Shown here in pieces: positions 24,001 to 33,560 of a stretch of DNA of 64,000 bases. The notes beneath the pieces are model-generated. The model did not search any database. It was not told the origin of the DNA and saw only the letters and a program-made list of their open reading frames with translations. The stretch spans positions 2,480,001-2,544,000 of the forward strand of contig NC_064447.1 in assembly GCF_023343835.1 (NCBI RefSeq). The letters run 5' to 3'. Source of the DNA: Lagopus muta (Eukaryota; Chordata; Aves; Galliformes; Phasianidae). A program made the translations under genes and the position numbers. Each line of letters begins with the position of its first letter. Within the stretch, counting starts at the first letter, position 1.

Positions 24001-26154
24001 GGCTCTGGTCTGTTGGCTGGTAGGACTGAGATTACAATGGTCCTACTGCTATAGTTCCTAGCCAACAGGGCAGTGGGGCAGCCAGGGATTGGCTTTGGTT
24101 TCCAAAGGACAGCAGAGTGACATTCCCAGAGCACTCCTCCCCCTGAGGAGCTGAGGCTGCACTGTTTGAACTGATGGTGTGGCGTCAATCCAAACGTTAC
24201 ACGTGCCCCTGTCCTGAGGTAGCTTCATTTGTCTGCTAGGAACATTGGATTGGGCTTGATTCTCATATAAACCAGGTGCCCCTGGCTTAGGCTTTCTCCT
24301 GCTCACTCCGCCCCCTCCTTCTCTTCTCCCCCCGCAGCTCCTCTGTGGACAGGGGCAGAGATTGCTGTGGAGATGGGGCACAGTGGAGAGCGCCCTGAGC
24401 TTTGTCTGGGGCACGTCTTCCTCTTCCTGGGAAGGAACAAGGAGCAGTTTGTAACCCAGGGCGTTAGATGTGGTCCCTCGGCATCCCAAGCAGGTACTTG
24501 CAGGATGTAGGAGGCCGCAGAGCAGCATGTTGTTCCAGAAAGCACCCTGTGCACCTCTAACAGGCTTTATTTGTCTTGTTTGGCAGATCCTGTCAAGCAG
24601 AGCTGTCCTCCCGGCTAACACAAGAGCAGGCAGCTGGCAGAGTGCTGGACACAAAGGGGCAGCTGGGAACTGGTGAGATTCAAGTGCTGGGAATGGAAGA
24701 GCTGCTAAACTAAAATGGGTGCAGGGTGGGTAAACAGGTGCAGGGGGTGAGCATACAGTGGGAGAGCCCAGTGCAGGCTGTATGCCTGTCTTTTGATGCT
24801 GACACTGGATGTAGTATGGGAACAGATGAGCAGTTAAACAGCTCCACTTAAGCATAAAGGTCTTGCCTCTTCACTGCAACAGAATTTCCCTGGGGCTCTG
24901 ATCCTTTGCAGGTGGGAAGCTCAAGGGCCTGGCAGTTGTTTCTGGCTAAAAATGCAACGCTGTAGCACAGGCACTCAGTGGAGTCCTACTTCATGTGCCT
25001 GTAGCTTCTCCTTCCTGCTCTGCAGTGTGGGTCTCTCAGGTGTGTCACAGCAGTGTGCACTACAGCAGGGTCTGAATCAGAAGGGATGGATGGTTGTTGG
25101 GTCTCTGACCGGGTCTGGGGGATTGTGCTGCTCGTGTACTGAGGCAAGCTGCTATATGTGACTGGACAGGGTTGGCCCAGCAGCTCCTTACCACAGGGAG
25201 CTTGCAAACAGTCATGCTGCCCTACATGCAGTGTCCTTTGCTGCCTAGGTGGTGAAAGTGAGATGGGCAGAGCTGATGATTTCAGTCCACTGCAGTTAAT
25301 CTGAGATCTTTCTTTGTGATCTAACCAGTGCTTTGGGGGGGAGAAATCACAAGTGGTAGAGCTGCTTGAAAACAAATACTTAATTTCTGTCGCAAGAACA
25401 TCTCTCTTCACTTGTGACTCAACCCATAACTGGAACAACTTTTGGTGTACTTCCCAGCAGCACCAAACCCTTGCCTGTTGCAGAGAACAGGCTCACTGAC
25501 AAATGTGTGGCTCCTTTCTTACAGCACGGGAAGGATGGCCACTGTCCTTGAAGTCTCTGAGCTTGCCTGAGCTGTCAGCTGTCCTCGAGAGATGTGTGGG
25601 AGAAATGGGTAAGGGGGGAGAGTCTGCTCACATGGCGTGACTGCTGGAGGAGGGAGGTGTGGCAGGGCAGGGTTTGATCATTTCAGAGGCGTGGGTTGGG
25701 GGGAACCTAGTAACCCCCTCTCATCCTGGGAAGTCTCCTAGCTATAAAGCTGTCACTGGCATTTTCTTGCACTTAATTCTCACTGTAGATGTTGAGCTCT
25801 GCTGACAGATCTGATCTGAGAGAAGGGAGTCCGTAACCCATTTCTCTCCTACTGATCAGTAATCAGAGCTGCTGGTGCAGGGGTTTGGAAACCCTGTGTC
25901 CTGAAGACAGGAGCTTGTCCAAGTAACAGGGCTCTTGTTTCAGAGCCCTGAAAGCTGCAAGGGTAAAGGCAGGATAGCAGTCTGCAGGCTGTTCTTGACC
26001 ACTTGCAGGCTTGTAATGACTTACATGCAGGTGCAGCTTATAATGACTCTTTGCTTTTGGTTTGCCCTCAGGAAAAGCTCTGCAGATGGTAACTCAAAAC
26101 CTCCAAAGGCTCCAGGCCCCAGGGCAGGGCGCGCAGAGCTGGCTAGAGCCATAA
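15075..26154 (+). CDS. ANKS3: Ankyrin repeat and SAM domain-containing protein 3, 15 coding exons
   Basis: Coding exons: 15075-15244, 15757-15955, 16171-16292, 16713-16794, 17458-17593, 17891-18049, 19289-19414, 20593-20708, 21518-21685, 22186-22310, 22538-22679, 23270-23442, 24587-24672, 25525-25608 and 26072-26154. They total 1971 nt and join in phase to 656 aa, the length I recall for the human protein. The start MSELSDEASE was chosen by homology. Order: ankyrin repeats (about 35-235; GGWTPLMYASYIGH is typical), a Ser-rich linker with SSSDESC and two AGC-coded serine runs, a SAM domain (about 427-490; CLKYLQVFEEQDVDLRIFL), then a coiled coil and a Leu-rich tail. Known role: its SAM domain binds ANKS6, tying it to the NEK8/inversin/nephronophthisis module of the proximal cilium and to BICC1. 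It shares a promoter with DNAAF8 and converges on the receptor gene. No break was seen. Confidence 0.95.
15331..15486 (+). repeat. CR1 3' end fragment (sense +)
   Basis: Begins with GCACTGGAACAGGTTGCCCA and GAGGCTGTGGATGCCCCATC and ends with CATTCTATGATTCTG, the classic CR1 3' tail. It lies in the first coding intron of ANKS3. Confidence 0.9.
18790..19025 (+). repeat. Dispersed repeat, copy D (diverged)
   Basis: The block order matches copies A-C: GAGCACCTGGTG, GGGAGCACAGG, GGTGGAACCTCTGAG, a CAAATAAGGGCCAGCCAC core near 18930-18950, GAGAGCATCTCTTGG and a closing GTGAGC. It lies in the ANKS3 intron before the exon at 19289. Confidence 0.5.
19399..19410 (+). repeat. (AGC)4 coding for serine in ANKS3
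   Basis: Four perfect AGC codons at the end of ANKS3 exon 7. Human ANKS3 has a serine run at the matching place. Confidence 0.8.
19966..20176 (+). repeat. CR1 3' region (sense +), old copy
   Basis: Reads like a diverged CR1 tail: GAGTTTCCCTCTGAATTTAAG, GGAGCAGAGTGCCCAGAGGA, GAGTCTCTGTCCTTG, then AAGGTGCCTTCGAACTCAACC and ATTCTCTGTTCCTGT. It lies in the ANKS3 intron between the exons at 19289 and 20593. Confidence 0.7.
20634..20651 (+). repeat. (AGC)6 coding for serine in ANKS3
   Basis: Six perfect AGC codons in ANKS3 exon 8, at the position of a poly-serine run in the human protein. Perfect triplets are prone to length change. Confidence 0.85.
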
Positions 26155-27459
26155 CAAAGCAGGATGGTGAGTGGGAACTAAAGACAGCCACAGAGGGGCT
26201 GCGGGATTGGGGGGGCATTATTCCTTACAGCAGGTAGCAGCTGTCTGCTGCACGTGCTCAGTGCTTGTCATAGCCTCTGACTGGGATTTTCATTTGGGAA
26301 ATGCATTGTCTGTGTGCTCTGCTGGAAGGGTCACTGTGCTGCTGTTCCTGGTGCCTGCAGGAATGCTGACGTCGGGTGACTGTTCCACCCGGAATCTGAG
26401 CGTGGAGGGAGAAGGAGCACAGCACTGTGCTGGCAGCCGCAGCTCTGCAGAGCGTTGTGACAGCTGGCAGATGTGTGGACAAAGGTCTCGGCCATCAGAA
26501 CGTGCCAGGAGGAAGAGGGATGGCGGAGGACAAGGGCACGGCAGCTCTCTGGGCCTGGTTCCTGTCGAGGTTCCCAGGACTGTGCTGTTTGTACCAGAAG
26601 TTCAAGTGAAGAGAAGAAGCCCAAAGGATTTATCTGCCTTCAACTTCCTGCAGCCTTTGTTGTTCAGGGCTACATTGTGTTAGAAAGCTGGCAGCTGCCC
26701 ACAGCCATCGACTAATTATCCTTTTCCTCGTCCTATCCTCCCCAAGGCCTCCAACTGATGAGTGGTAGTTGCTGAGGAGCTGACACAGAAAATGTGTCTG
26801 AGGCAGTAAGGAGTGCAGGCTCGTGAGATGAGTAAAGTGAGCAGAGTTGGTGATGTCTGAGAAACACATGCAGCCAAGTCTAGCTGGAACATTCTTCCCT
26901 GCTGTTGTCTCAGTTCTATACTTCAAAACTACTCCCTTCAGCTAGCCTGCCTTGGTTCAATTCAGATTCTTGCCCCCTTCAGGGTTCATTTTGATCATGT
27001 TCTTCCAAAGGTCTTTTTTGTGGTAAATGCTTTGTGGCAAGCATTTACAAGCAGCAGACTCCGGTGGTCAGATCTGCTGGTGTCAGGATCCCAGCACTGA
27101 CAGTGGTTGCAAAGCAGATGTGTCCCTGGAAGAGCATGAGAGAGAAGGAAAAGCTCAAGACTGTTTGGTTTGCTTTGCCTCTGGCAAGCAGCAGAGCATC
27201 AAGGCAGGCAGAACCAGGACTGAGGGATTGGTTGGTTAAGATGGACAAAAGAAATCCCATCTCAAATGTAGCTGCACTGCCATGCTTCAGTCCTTGGCTG
27301 CTGCCTGCTCTTAGTTCTCAGGCTTCAGCGTTGGGAAAGAAGCCTGCTGAGATATCCTGGTGTAGGCAGTGTGAGGTAGTTTCATGGGGCAAACAAAAGG
27401 TGTGGGGAAAAGGCTGCCTCCCAAGGGGGGACTGCCTGATCTCTTGGAGCTGGGCAAGA

Positions 27460-27522
27460 ATCACAGAATGATGGAGTTGTAGGGGTTGGAAGGGACCTCC
27501 AGAGATCATTGAGTCCAAGTGG
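27460..27522 (-). repeat. CR1 3' end fragment (sense -)
   Basis: The plus strand shows AATCACAGAATGATGGAG, then GGGGTTGGAAGGGACCTCCA and GAGATCATTGAGTCCAA, the complement of a CR1 tail. It lies in the presumed 3' UTR of ANKS3. Confidence 0.9.
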
Positions 27523-28190
27523 GCGCTGGTGGCTGCTACATGGATGTGAAATGGCTTCCAGAACTGCAGTGACTGTTCCTGTGTACTGCTGAGTCTTGGG
27601 GGAGAATTATCTTCTGTCTGACTGATGGCCTTGAGGAATCTGTAATGGTCTCCATCTATTCCTTGAGAAGAAACTGCATGCTCTTTCAGCACCTCTGATT
27701 AAGGGCCAGAAAAAGCACAACAATCCATCTCTGCTCCATCCGCTGAGCTTGTCACTTCTGATCAGCTGCCCACAGCTGTTCAGGTGAGCTGGAGCCCAGT
27801 CCCCCATTGGTGGGGATGGCATCTAAGTGTGACTGTGCTGCCTGGGGACGACCTGGGGACGCAGAGGTGGGTACAGCCTGCAGTGTGCTCAGCTGGGGCG
27901 TTGATTCTGCTCACATCTGACTCTTGTCCTTCGTTCCCTGTTCTGGAGTACGGGTGGGCCGGAGACTCGGTAAGTGTGAAAGAAGAAGGGAGTCCCACGG
28001 GATGGGTTCTGCAGGAGCCCAGATGCCCCAAGGGGGATCACCAGGAGTGGGGTTTTATAGAGTAGTGTTCCATTCAGGGCGGTAATTCAGTATTCAGTGC
28101 TGAAAGGGCAGCTGTGCAAGCAGCAGGGTGTCTGGTGCTACCTGGAGCCAAGCTGTCTGTATTAAGTAACATTTGTTACTCAGCTAAAAC

Positions 28191-28196
28191 AATAAA
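28191..28196 (+). terminator. Candidate proximal poly(A) signal of ANKS3
   Basis: AATAAA about 2.0 kb after the ANKS3 stop, followed by TG-rich sequence (CTGTTTCTGGTGCTTCCTGTG) suitable as a downstream element. Confidence 0.55.
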
Positions 28197-29199
28197 AGCT
28201 GAAAACCTGTTTCTGGTGCTTCCTGTGTGAGCTTCTCTGGAGGGAGTTGTGGCACTGTGAGTAACCTATTAATTGATCTCAGGAATGTGCAGCGCTTCCA
28301 CCTTTCTCCCGCAGGGGGCTGCATGCCGTGAGCTTCTGGGACAGCTTGGTCCCTGTTTCCCAATCCCTGTCTGGTTCATCTTGGAGGTGATGCCCTCACA
28401 GCACCAGCAGGGGAGACGGACTGGGAGCAGCTGTGGGCAGGTGGTGATGGAGCGAGTGCACACAGGTAACCAAGCATGCTGCTCTTACACCCGCTGTCCT
28501 GGCTGCGTGGCAGGAGTTGTCTCTGCAGTAGCTCAGAAATGCATTTAGGCCTTGTTGAGCCACGTGCTGGGATTTTCTGCTCATGGTGAGATGTTATCCT
28601 GTGCCTGGCTCCAGCCTGTGACTCGAGGGAGCGCAGTCACACCAAGGCAGCTCACAAAACCTCAGCCAAGCTGTGATCTTGTGCTGGGGCTCTGGACTGG
28701 GGGCAGAGGAGCAATATAGGCACGCTCTCGCATTCATGTGATCCTGCAGTCCCTGCATCCTGGAACAGCCTGCTTTTCTCTTCCCAAGGCAGCTTGGCAT
28801 CAGCTCCCATAGCAGTATCCATGTGCATGCTGCTGTGAGCGTGAGAGGGCAGAGAGGGAGCCAGGCAGCAATCCTGTCCTGTCCAGGGGAAGCTCCTCAC
28901 TCTGTGCCAAGCAGGCCTGTTGTGTGTTGTAGGTGCTCTTTGGGTTATTTATCACTATATTGGTTTATTTTGCTGCTTTCCTCCTCGTGTCACCTGTAAT
29001 GTAACCCACGGAAAAGGAATACGGTGCCATCTTGGGCACAGGTACTGAGAGCCCCTGTGCTCTTCCTGTCTGTTTATTGTCCTGGAGCCAGCAATGTGTA
29101 CATAAATTCAGCTGTATGTGTACACTTGCACTTATCCCAGTGCCCAGGAGCCATTTCCCTCCCTTAGAGCATACGAGTGGCATGCTCTGCTTGCTGAAA

Positions 29200-29213
29200 A
29201 ATAAACCTTTATT
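29200..29213. terminator. Opposing poly(A) signals AATAAA-CC-TTTATT
   Basis: AATAAA on the plus strand (29200-29205) and AATAAA on the minus strand (29208-29213, reading TTTATT on plus) are separated by two bases. They lie between the convergent ANKS3 and glucagon-family receptor genes. They may end both transcripts, in which case the mature ends would overlap. Confidence 0.6.
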
Positions 29214-29966
29214 TACATCTGAAAAGAGTCAGTGTGCAAAATGGTCTCACAGGGGTTACAGCTGTCCGGCAAACCTCCTGCTCAGCCACAGAGCCTGGTG
29301 CAGCCTCCTCCAACCTCTGCATTTCCCGGGGGCTGGGCCACACTCCCAGGGATGGAGAACCGCCCGTATTCACCTGCATGGAGCTGGGAGTAAGAGCTGC
29401 CTCCTCCCTGCTGCTGGAGCAGCAAAGCGCTGTGTGATGGGAGCTGCGGCCTCGGCAGCAGACCTGTTCTGCTACCCAAGGGAAGAGTGAGGGGCTGGGG
29501 GTGGGAGGCTGCTGCAATCAGCTTTTATGGGGGCACCAGAGCTGGGAAGAGAGCTCCTGCTGCAGCCGATGCAGTGTCAGGGCTCAGGCTGCTGCAGGAG
29601 GTGCTGCGGTGCTGTGCTGGGGAGGAGAGCTGGCAGCTGGCAGGACAAGAAGAGGCTGGTGGGGGTTGCATTGCTCTGTGCAGGGCGGTGGTAAGCAGCT
29701 GCTGCAGCACCTCGGTGCAGAGAGGTGGCAAGGTGGCCCTGGCTTAGGTGAGGAGAGCAGGAGTGCAATGCCCAGCGTGGTGCTGGCACAGCTCGGGATG
29801 TGACTGGAGCCAGCACAGGTAGGGTGCCAGTGCACGGCTGGGCCTGGTGGCAGCAGGCTCTGCTCCTTGCAGCTCTGCACGCACGTGGGGCTGCTGGTGG
29901 CTGCTCCCTCACTGTGAGCATTGGAATCGGATCCTCCAGCAGGAGCAGAGCCCTGCGGTGCTGCTG
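29214..29966 (-). other. Presumed 3' UTR of the glucagon-family receptor
   Basis: GC-rich DNA between the receptor stop and the minus-strand poly(A) signal at 29208-29213. Several open frames exist on both strands with no recognisable domain; they are treated as chance. Confidence 0.5.
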
Positions 29967-32960
29967 TCACTGCGTGCAGCAGAGCGTGGGGTGGTCGAGC
30001 TTCCACAGCTGCCACTTCTTCTTCATCTCTGATTTCACCTGGGGTGAGATACCCACGGCTTTTCCCTGGCAATGCCCTTCCCAGCACGAGCAGAGCACCC
30101 ACCCCCATGAGCCAAAGTTGAAGCTACTCCGTTCCACAGCCCCGACCCCAAACCAGAGCCATGTACCTCCTTGTTGGCAAAGCAGTACAGCACGGCCACC
30201 AGGAACCCCTATGGAAACAAAGATGGCTGTGAGTCCCCTGGGATGGGGGCTTTGTGCTGCCTTTGGGGCCGTCCCTAAGAGCGTTCCCAGTGCAGGCACA
30301 CCAACTGCCCACATGGGTTGGGGAGAGGGGGCTGTCCTTGTCCCAAGCTGGGTCACCATCGGGGCAGAAGGAAGGGAGAGAGGGCCCCCAACTCTTATGG
30401 CCCAGGATCGGGATGGGTTGTGGCTCCACCTCACCTGGAAGGAGTTGAGGAAGAGAGTGAAGAAGACCTTGATGTAGCGCAGGATGCCCGTGGTTTGCTC
30501 ATCGGTGGCAAAGATGAAGACGACTTCGTGGATCCCAAAGAGGGGGATGAGTGTCAGCGTGGCTTTGGCCAGCCTGAAAGAGGGCAAGGTTTCCCATGGG
30601 CACGGCAGCCAGCAGGGAGCAGCTCTTATTGGAGCTCAAGGTTCTCATGTAATGAGGCACAGGATGGAGGAAGCAGCACAGGCTGCCCTGCTGCCCCCGC
30701 TCACCGCAGCTTGTAGTCGGCGTAGCCCTTCTGGTTGGCGCGCAGCTTGGCCAGGATCACCTTGAGGATCCGCATGAAGATCAGCAGGTTGATCTGGGGC
30801 GACAGTGCGGGGCATGCATGGAGCAGGGCCATCCCTCCCTTCACCCCAACCCCAGCCATGGGCTGCCCCAGCTTCCAGCACTGTCGCAGGGGTTTCCTAC
30901 CATGGAGGCGAGCAGGATGGGGATGCGGATGATCCACCAGTATGCCATGTTCTCGTTCAGCGCCCAGCACCTGCCCACGAGACACAGACAGAGGTGTGGT
31001 TGCAAGGTGCTGGGGTGCAGGATGAGGCCCCACAAACAGCCACTCACTCTGCATTCTCTTTCAGGTACTTGGCGGCCATCCAGGGCACCACAAACACCAC
31101 GGGGGTCCCTGCAAGTCACACAGCACACCCTGTAAAACCAAGCACCCGCCTGAGCTGAGAAACCGGCCCCAGGCTGGGGACACTGTGGGGCAGCAGTGGG
31201 GCACAGGAACGGTCCCATGCCACCATGCACCCGGGTGGCTCCTACCCCAGCCCAGGTACAGGTACAGCCGGTAGTAATTCTTCTCAGAGAAGACTGCACC
31301 GATCAGCAGCTTGTAGAGGTAGACGGCCTCCACCAGGAACCAGTAGTGGTTGGCCAGGATGCAGTACTGCATCAGCACCTGTGCTGCACGACAGCCCAGT
31401 GCTGCCTGTCACAGAGAGACGGCGTGGGGCTGGGGGCTCGTCCATGGGGTGCCCCAAGAGCTCACCCACCACACGCAAGGATGCCCCAAGAGCTCAGCCA
31501 GGGTGTGCACGGTGCACCAAGGCCTCCACTGTGAGGTACATGCATCCCTCAGAGCTCCCTCACAATGAACGGGGGCACAAAGTGCTCAGCCACAGTGGGG
31601 GAACAGCACCAAAGTTTGCCTATGGGATCCCTGAGCGGCTCAGGAACTTGCTCACAGGCTGCACGGACACACCAACGGCCCATGGGCTGGGTGCACGGCC
31701 CAAGAGCTCACCCACCCTCTGGATGCACCCACACCCCCCATGCCCTCACCTCGTGGCTGAGCAGTGCCTGCCAATCGGCCACCTGCAGCACCTCTGCGCC
31801 CCAGCGCCTCTCCAGCAGCGCATCCTTCACCATCACCGAGGTGGCCCGCAGCCCAAAGGAGGCGAACAGGTTGGCGTGGATGTAATTCCTGGTGCAGTGC
31901 AGCTTCCTGGGGAGAGCCATAGGGTCAGCAGCCCTCAGCTGCACCCAGGGCACACTATGGCCCGCAGCCCTGCTCCTACCTGAAGACGGTGAGGACGAGC
32001 AGAGCGGAGATGAGGGTGAGGAGTGACAGCGCGTAGCCCACGGTGTACAGCACTTTGAAGCTCACCATCAGCCTGCGGGCGCCTTCCTGCAGGCGAGCCC
32101 TGTGATTTCAGCACCCGCTGCCCACCACGTACCTTGGGGTGCCCCCACCCCACCCAGGCTCCCACCTCCTCGGCGCCATCCTCCAGCTCCTCCTCACACT
32201 GTGAGTAGTCCCTCCACGGCTGGCTGCCGTTCACCATCACCCACTGCCCGTCAGCACCGCAGCGCCGGCTCACCAACCCGTGTTTCACTGCGGGCACGGA
32301 GCACAGAGTTCCTCGGGGTGCCCAGCCCCCAGATGGCAGTGGGCACCCATAGGCACTATGTTCTCACTGCCCTCCCCGTGCCACACGTGCTCCCGGCCCT
32401 TCTCATCCCGACCCACCGCGCTCAGCCCCAGACCCCACAGCCCCAGCTATGGGACGGCCGCGGCTCAGCGTCACCTTTCTCAAACCAGGGCAGGTAGAAG
32501 GGACAGGAGACGTTGACGGCGGTGCCGGGGCTGCCATCGGGCCAGCAGGCGTACATGTCAAACGTGCGGTTGCAGAAAAGCCCTTGGGTCGATGGGGAGA
32601 AGCCGACAGTCGGATGCCGGCAGCTCAGCCCTCCCCGCTGCCCCACACGAGGCGCACAGACCCGCAGCCCTCGGGGCGTGACGCTGTGACCCGAAGCGGC
32701 CCCGCTGCCAGCCGTACCTGCGGGGTAGGGCTCGCTCGCCATCCTCCGCAGGCACTCATCCCGGTACCGCATCCACTCCTCGAAGGTCCTCTCCAGCACC
32801 TTGGCCGCGCCGTGCTGCGGCGCAGAGAGGCTCAGACGGACGCCCCGAGGGCAACCCTCCCCTAGCTCCGGTCCCCACGGCCGCCCCTTACCGGCACGGC
32901 AGAGAAGAGGCACATCCACGCGAGATGCACGAGGTACCCGGGACCCGGGGCGTCTCTCAT
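29967..32960 (-). CDS. Class B1 GPCR, glucagon-related peptide receptor (GCRPR/GCGLR), 13 coding exons
   Basis: Minus-strand exons: 32892-32960, 32718-32814, 32475-32582, 32166-32287, 31980-32086, 31750-31906, 31246-31405, 31048-31108, 30901-30970, 30705-30793, 30435-30573, 30167-30208 and 29967-30038. They total 1293 nt, join in phase and give 430 aa. Signal peptide about 1-23. The ectodomain has the six family cysteines (44, 59, 68, 82, 101, 122) and N-glycosylation sites at 60, 79 and 111. Seven helices follow, with [14 protein letters not shown] in TM2, the C225-C295 pair, LFVVPW-like VFVVPW in TM4 and [15 protein letters not shown] in TM6. The C-tail is only about 23 residues and ends CCTQ. 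The sequence is closest to the GCGR/GLP1R/GIPR group; GLP1R-like features include DWQALLSHE and YTVGYALS. Known members bind glucagon-like peptides and signal through Gs and cAMP at the plasma membrane. Assignment to GCRPR rather than another member rests on recalled family sequences and neighbours; a tree would decide. Confidence 0.85.
31452..31716. repeat. Degenerate short repeats in receptor intron 6
   Basis: The motif GCCCAAGAGCTCACCCACC or a close variant occurs three times (31452-31470, 31483-31499, 31698-31716), with related spacer text such as GATGCACCC and GGTGCAC. It looks like a degenerate minisatellite. Confidence 0.5.
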
Positions 32961-33560
32961 GGCTGTGCCGGGTCCGGCGCTCTGCTCCCCGCGGTTGGTC
33001 CCGGCTCAGCCCCGGGCCGTGTCCCTGCCGGACCCCGACACCTCGGGGAGCCGCCACCGCACCGCACCGCACCGCACCGCTCCCCGCAGCCCGGCTGCCC
33101 CAGGTGGTCGGCGGCGGGGCCGGGGCACGGCGGGTGCCACTGGGGTCCGGAGCCTTCCCCCCAGAGCTCTCCCTCCCATCAGAGCTCTCCCTCGCCTCGC
33201 ATCCCCCTGGCTGAGCCCCCCCGCAGCCTCCCTACCCGGCTCCCAGTACCCCCGAGGGGTGCCGATCTCTCCGCACCCCCCCATTTCAGCACGGCTCCCC
33301 CCGCAGCCCCCCGGTTCCCTTACCGTGCGCGGCCGTTCCGCAGCCCGGGGCTCAGCGACGCGAACGCGGCAGCGAACGGGCGGCGAATGCGGCCCCGCCG
33401 CTTCCCACCAACGCCGAGCCCCGACGGGGGGGAGGAGGGGGGGTGGGGGCGGCACCGCCTCCCGGGGCTCAATGAGGGCCGCCCCACCGAGAGCGCGGCT
33501 CAGTGGGGAAGGGGGGGGAACAGGCGAGGATGAGAAGGGGTCCCCTGAGCCCTTGGAGAG
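32961..33560 (-). promoter_or_regulatory. CpG-rich 5' region of the receptor gene
   Basis: Very GC-rich DNA dense in CpG directly upstream of the receptor ATG. It contains (ACCGC)5 at 33056-33080 and long G runs near 33424-33450 and 33510-33520 that could form G-quadruplexes. The start site and any upstream exon could not be fixed. Confidence 0.5.
33056..33080. repeat. (ACCGC)5 pentanucleotide repeat
   Basis: Five perfect ACCGC units about 100 bp upstream of the receptor start codon, in its promoter or 5' UTR. Confidence 0.9.

Larger units (their letters stand above)
26155..29199 (+). other. ANKS3 3' UTR and downstream DNA
   Basis: No further coding exon was recognised. Two plus-strand AATAAA signals occur, at 28191-28196 and 29200-29205. 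Either could end ANKS3, giving a 3' UTR of roughly 2 or 3 kb. A CR1 fragment lies at 27460-27522. Open frames of 100-150 codons here match no family I know and fit GC-rich chance. Confidence 0.5.

Noticed and set aside
29584-30108. Minus-strand open frame of 174 codons that could extend the receptor in another frame
   Set aside because: It would need a different acceptor phase in the last exon. The in-phase exon gives the helix-8 sequence expected of the family and a stop at 29967.
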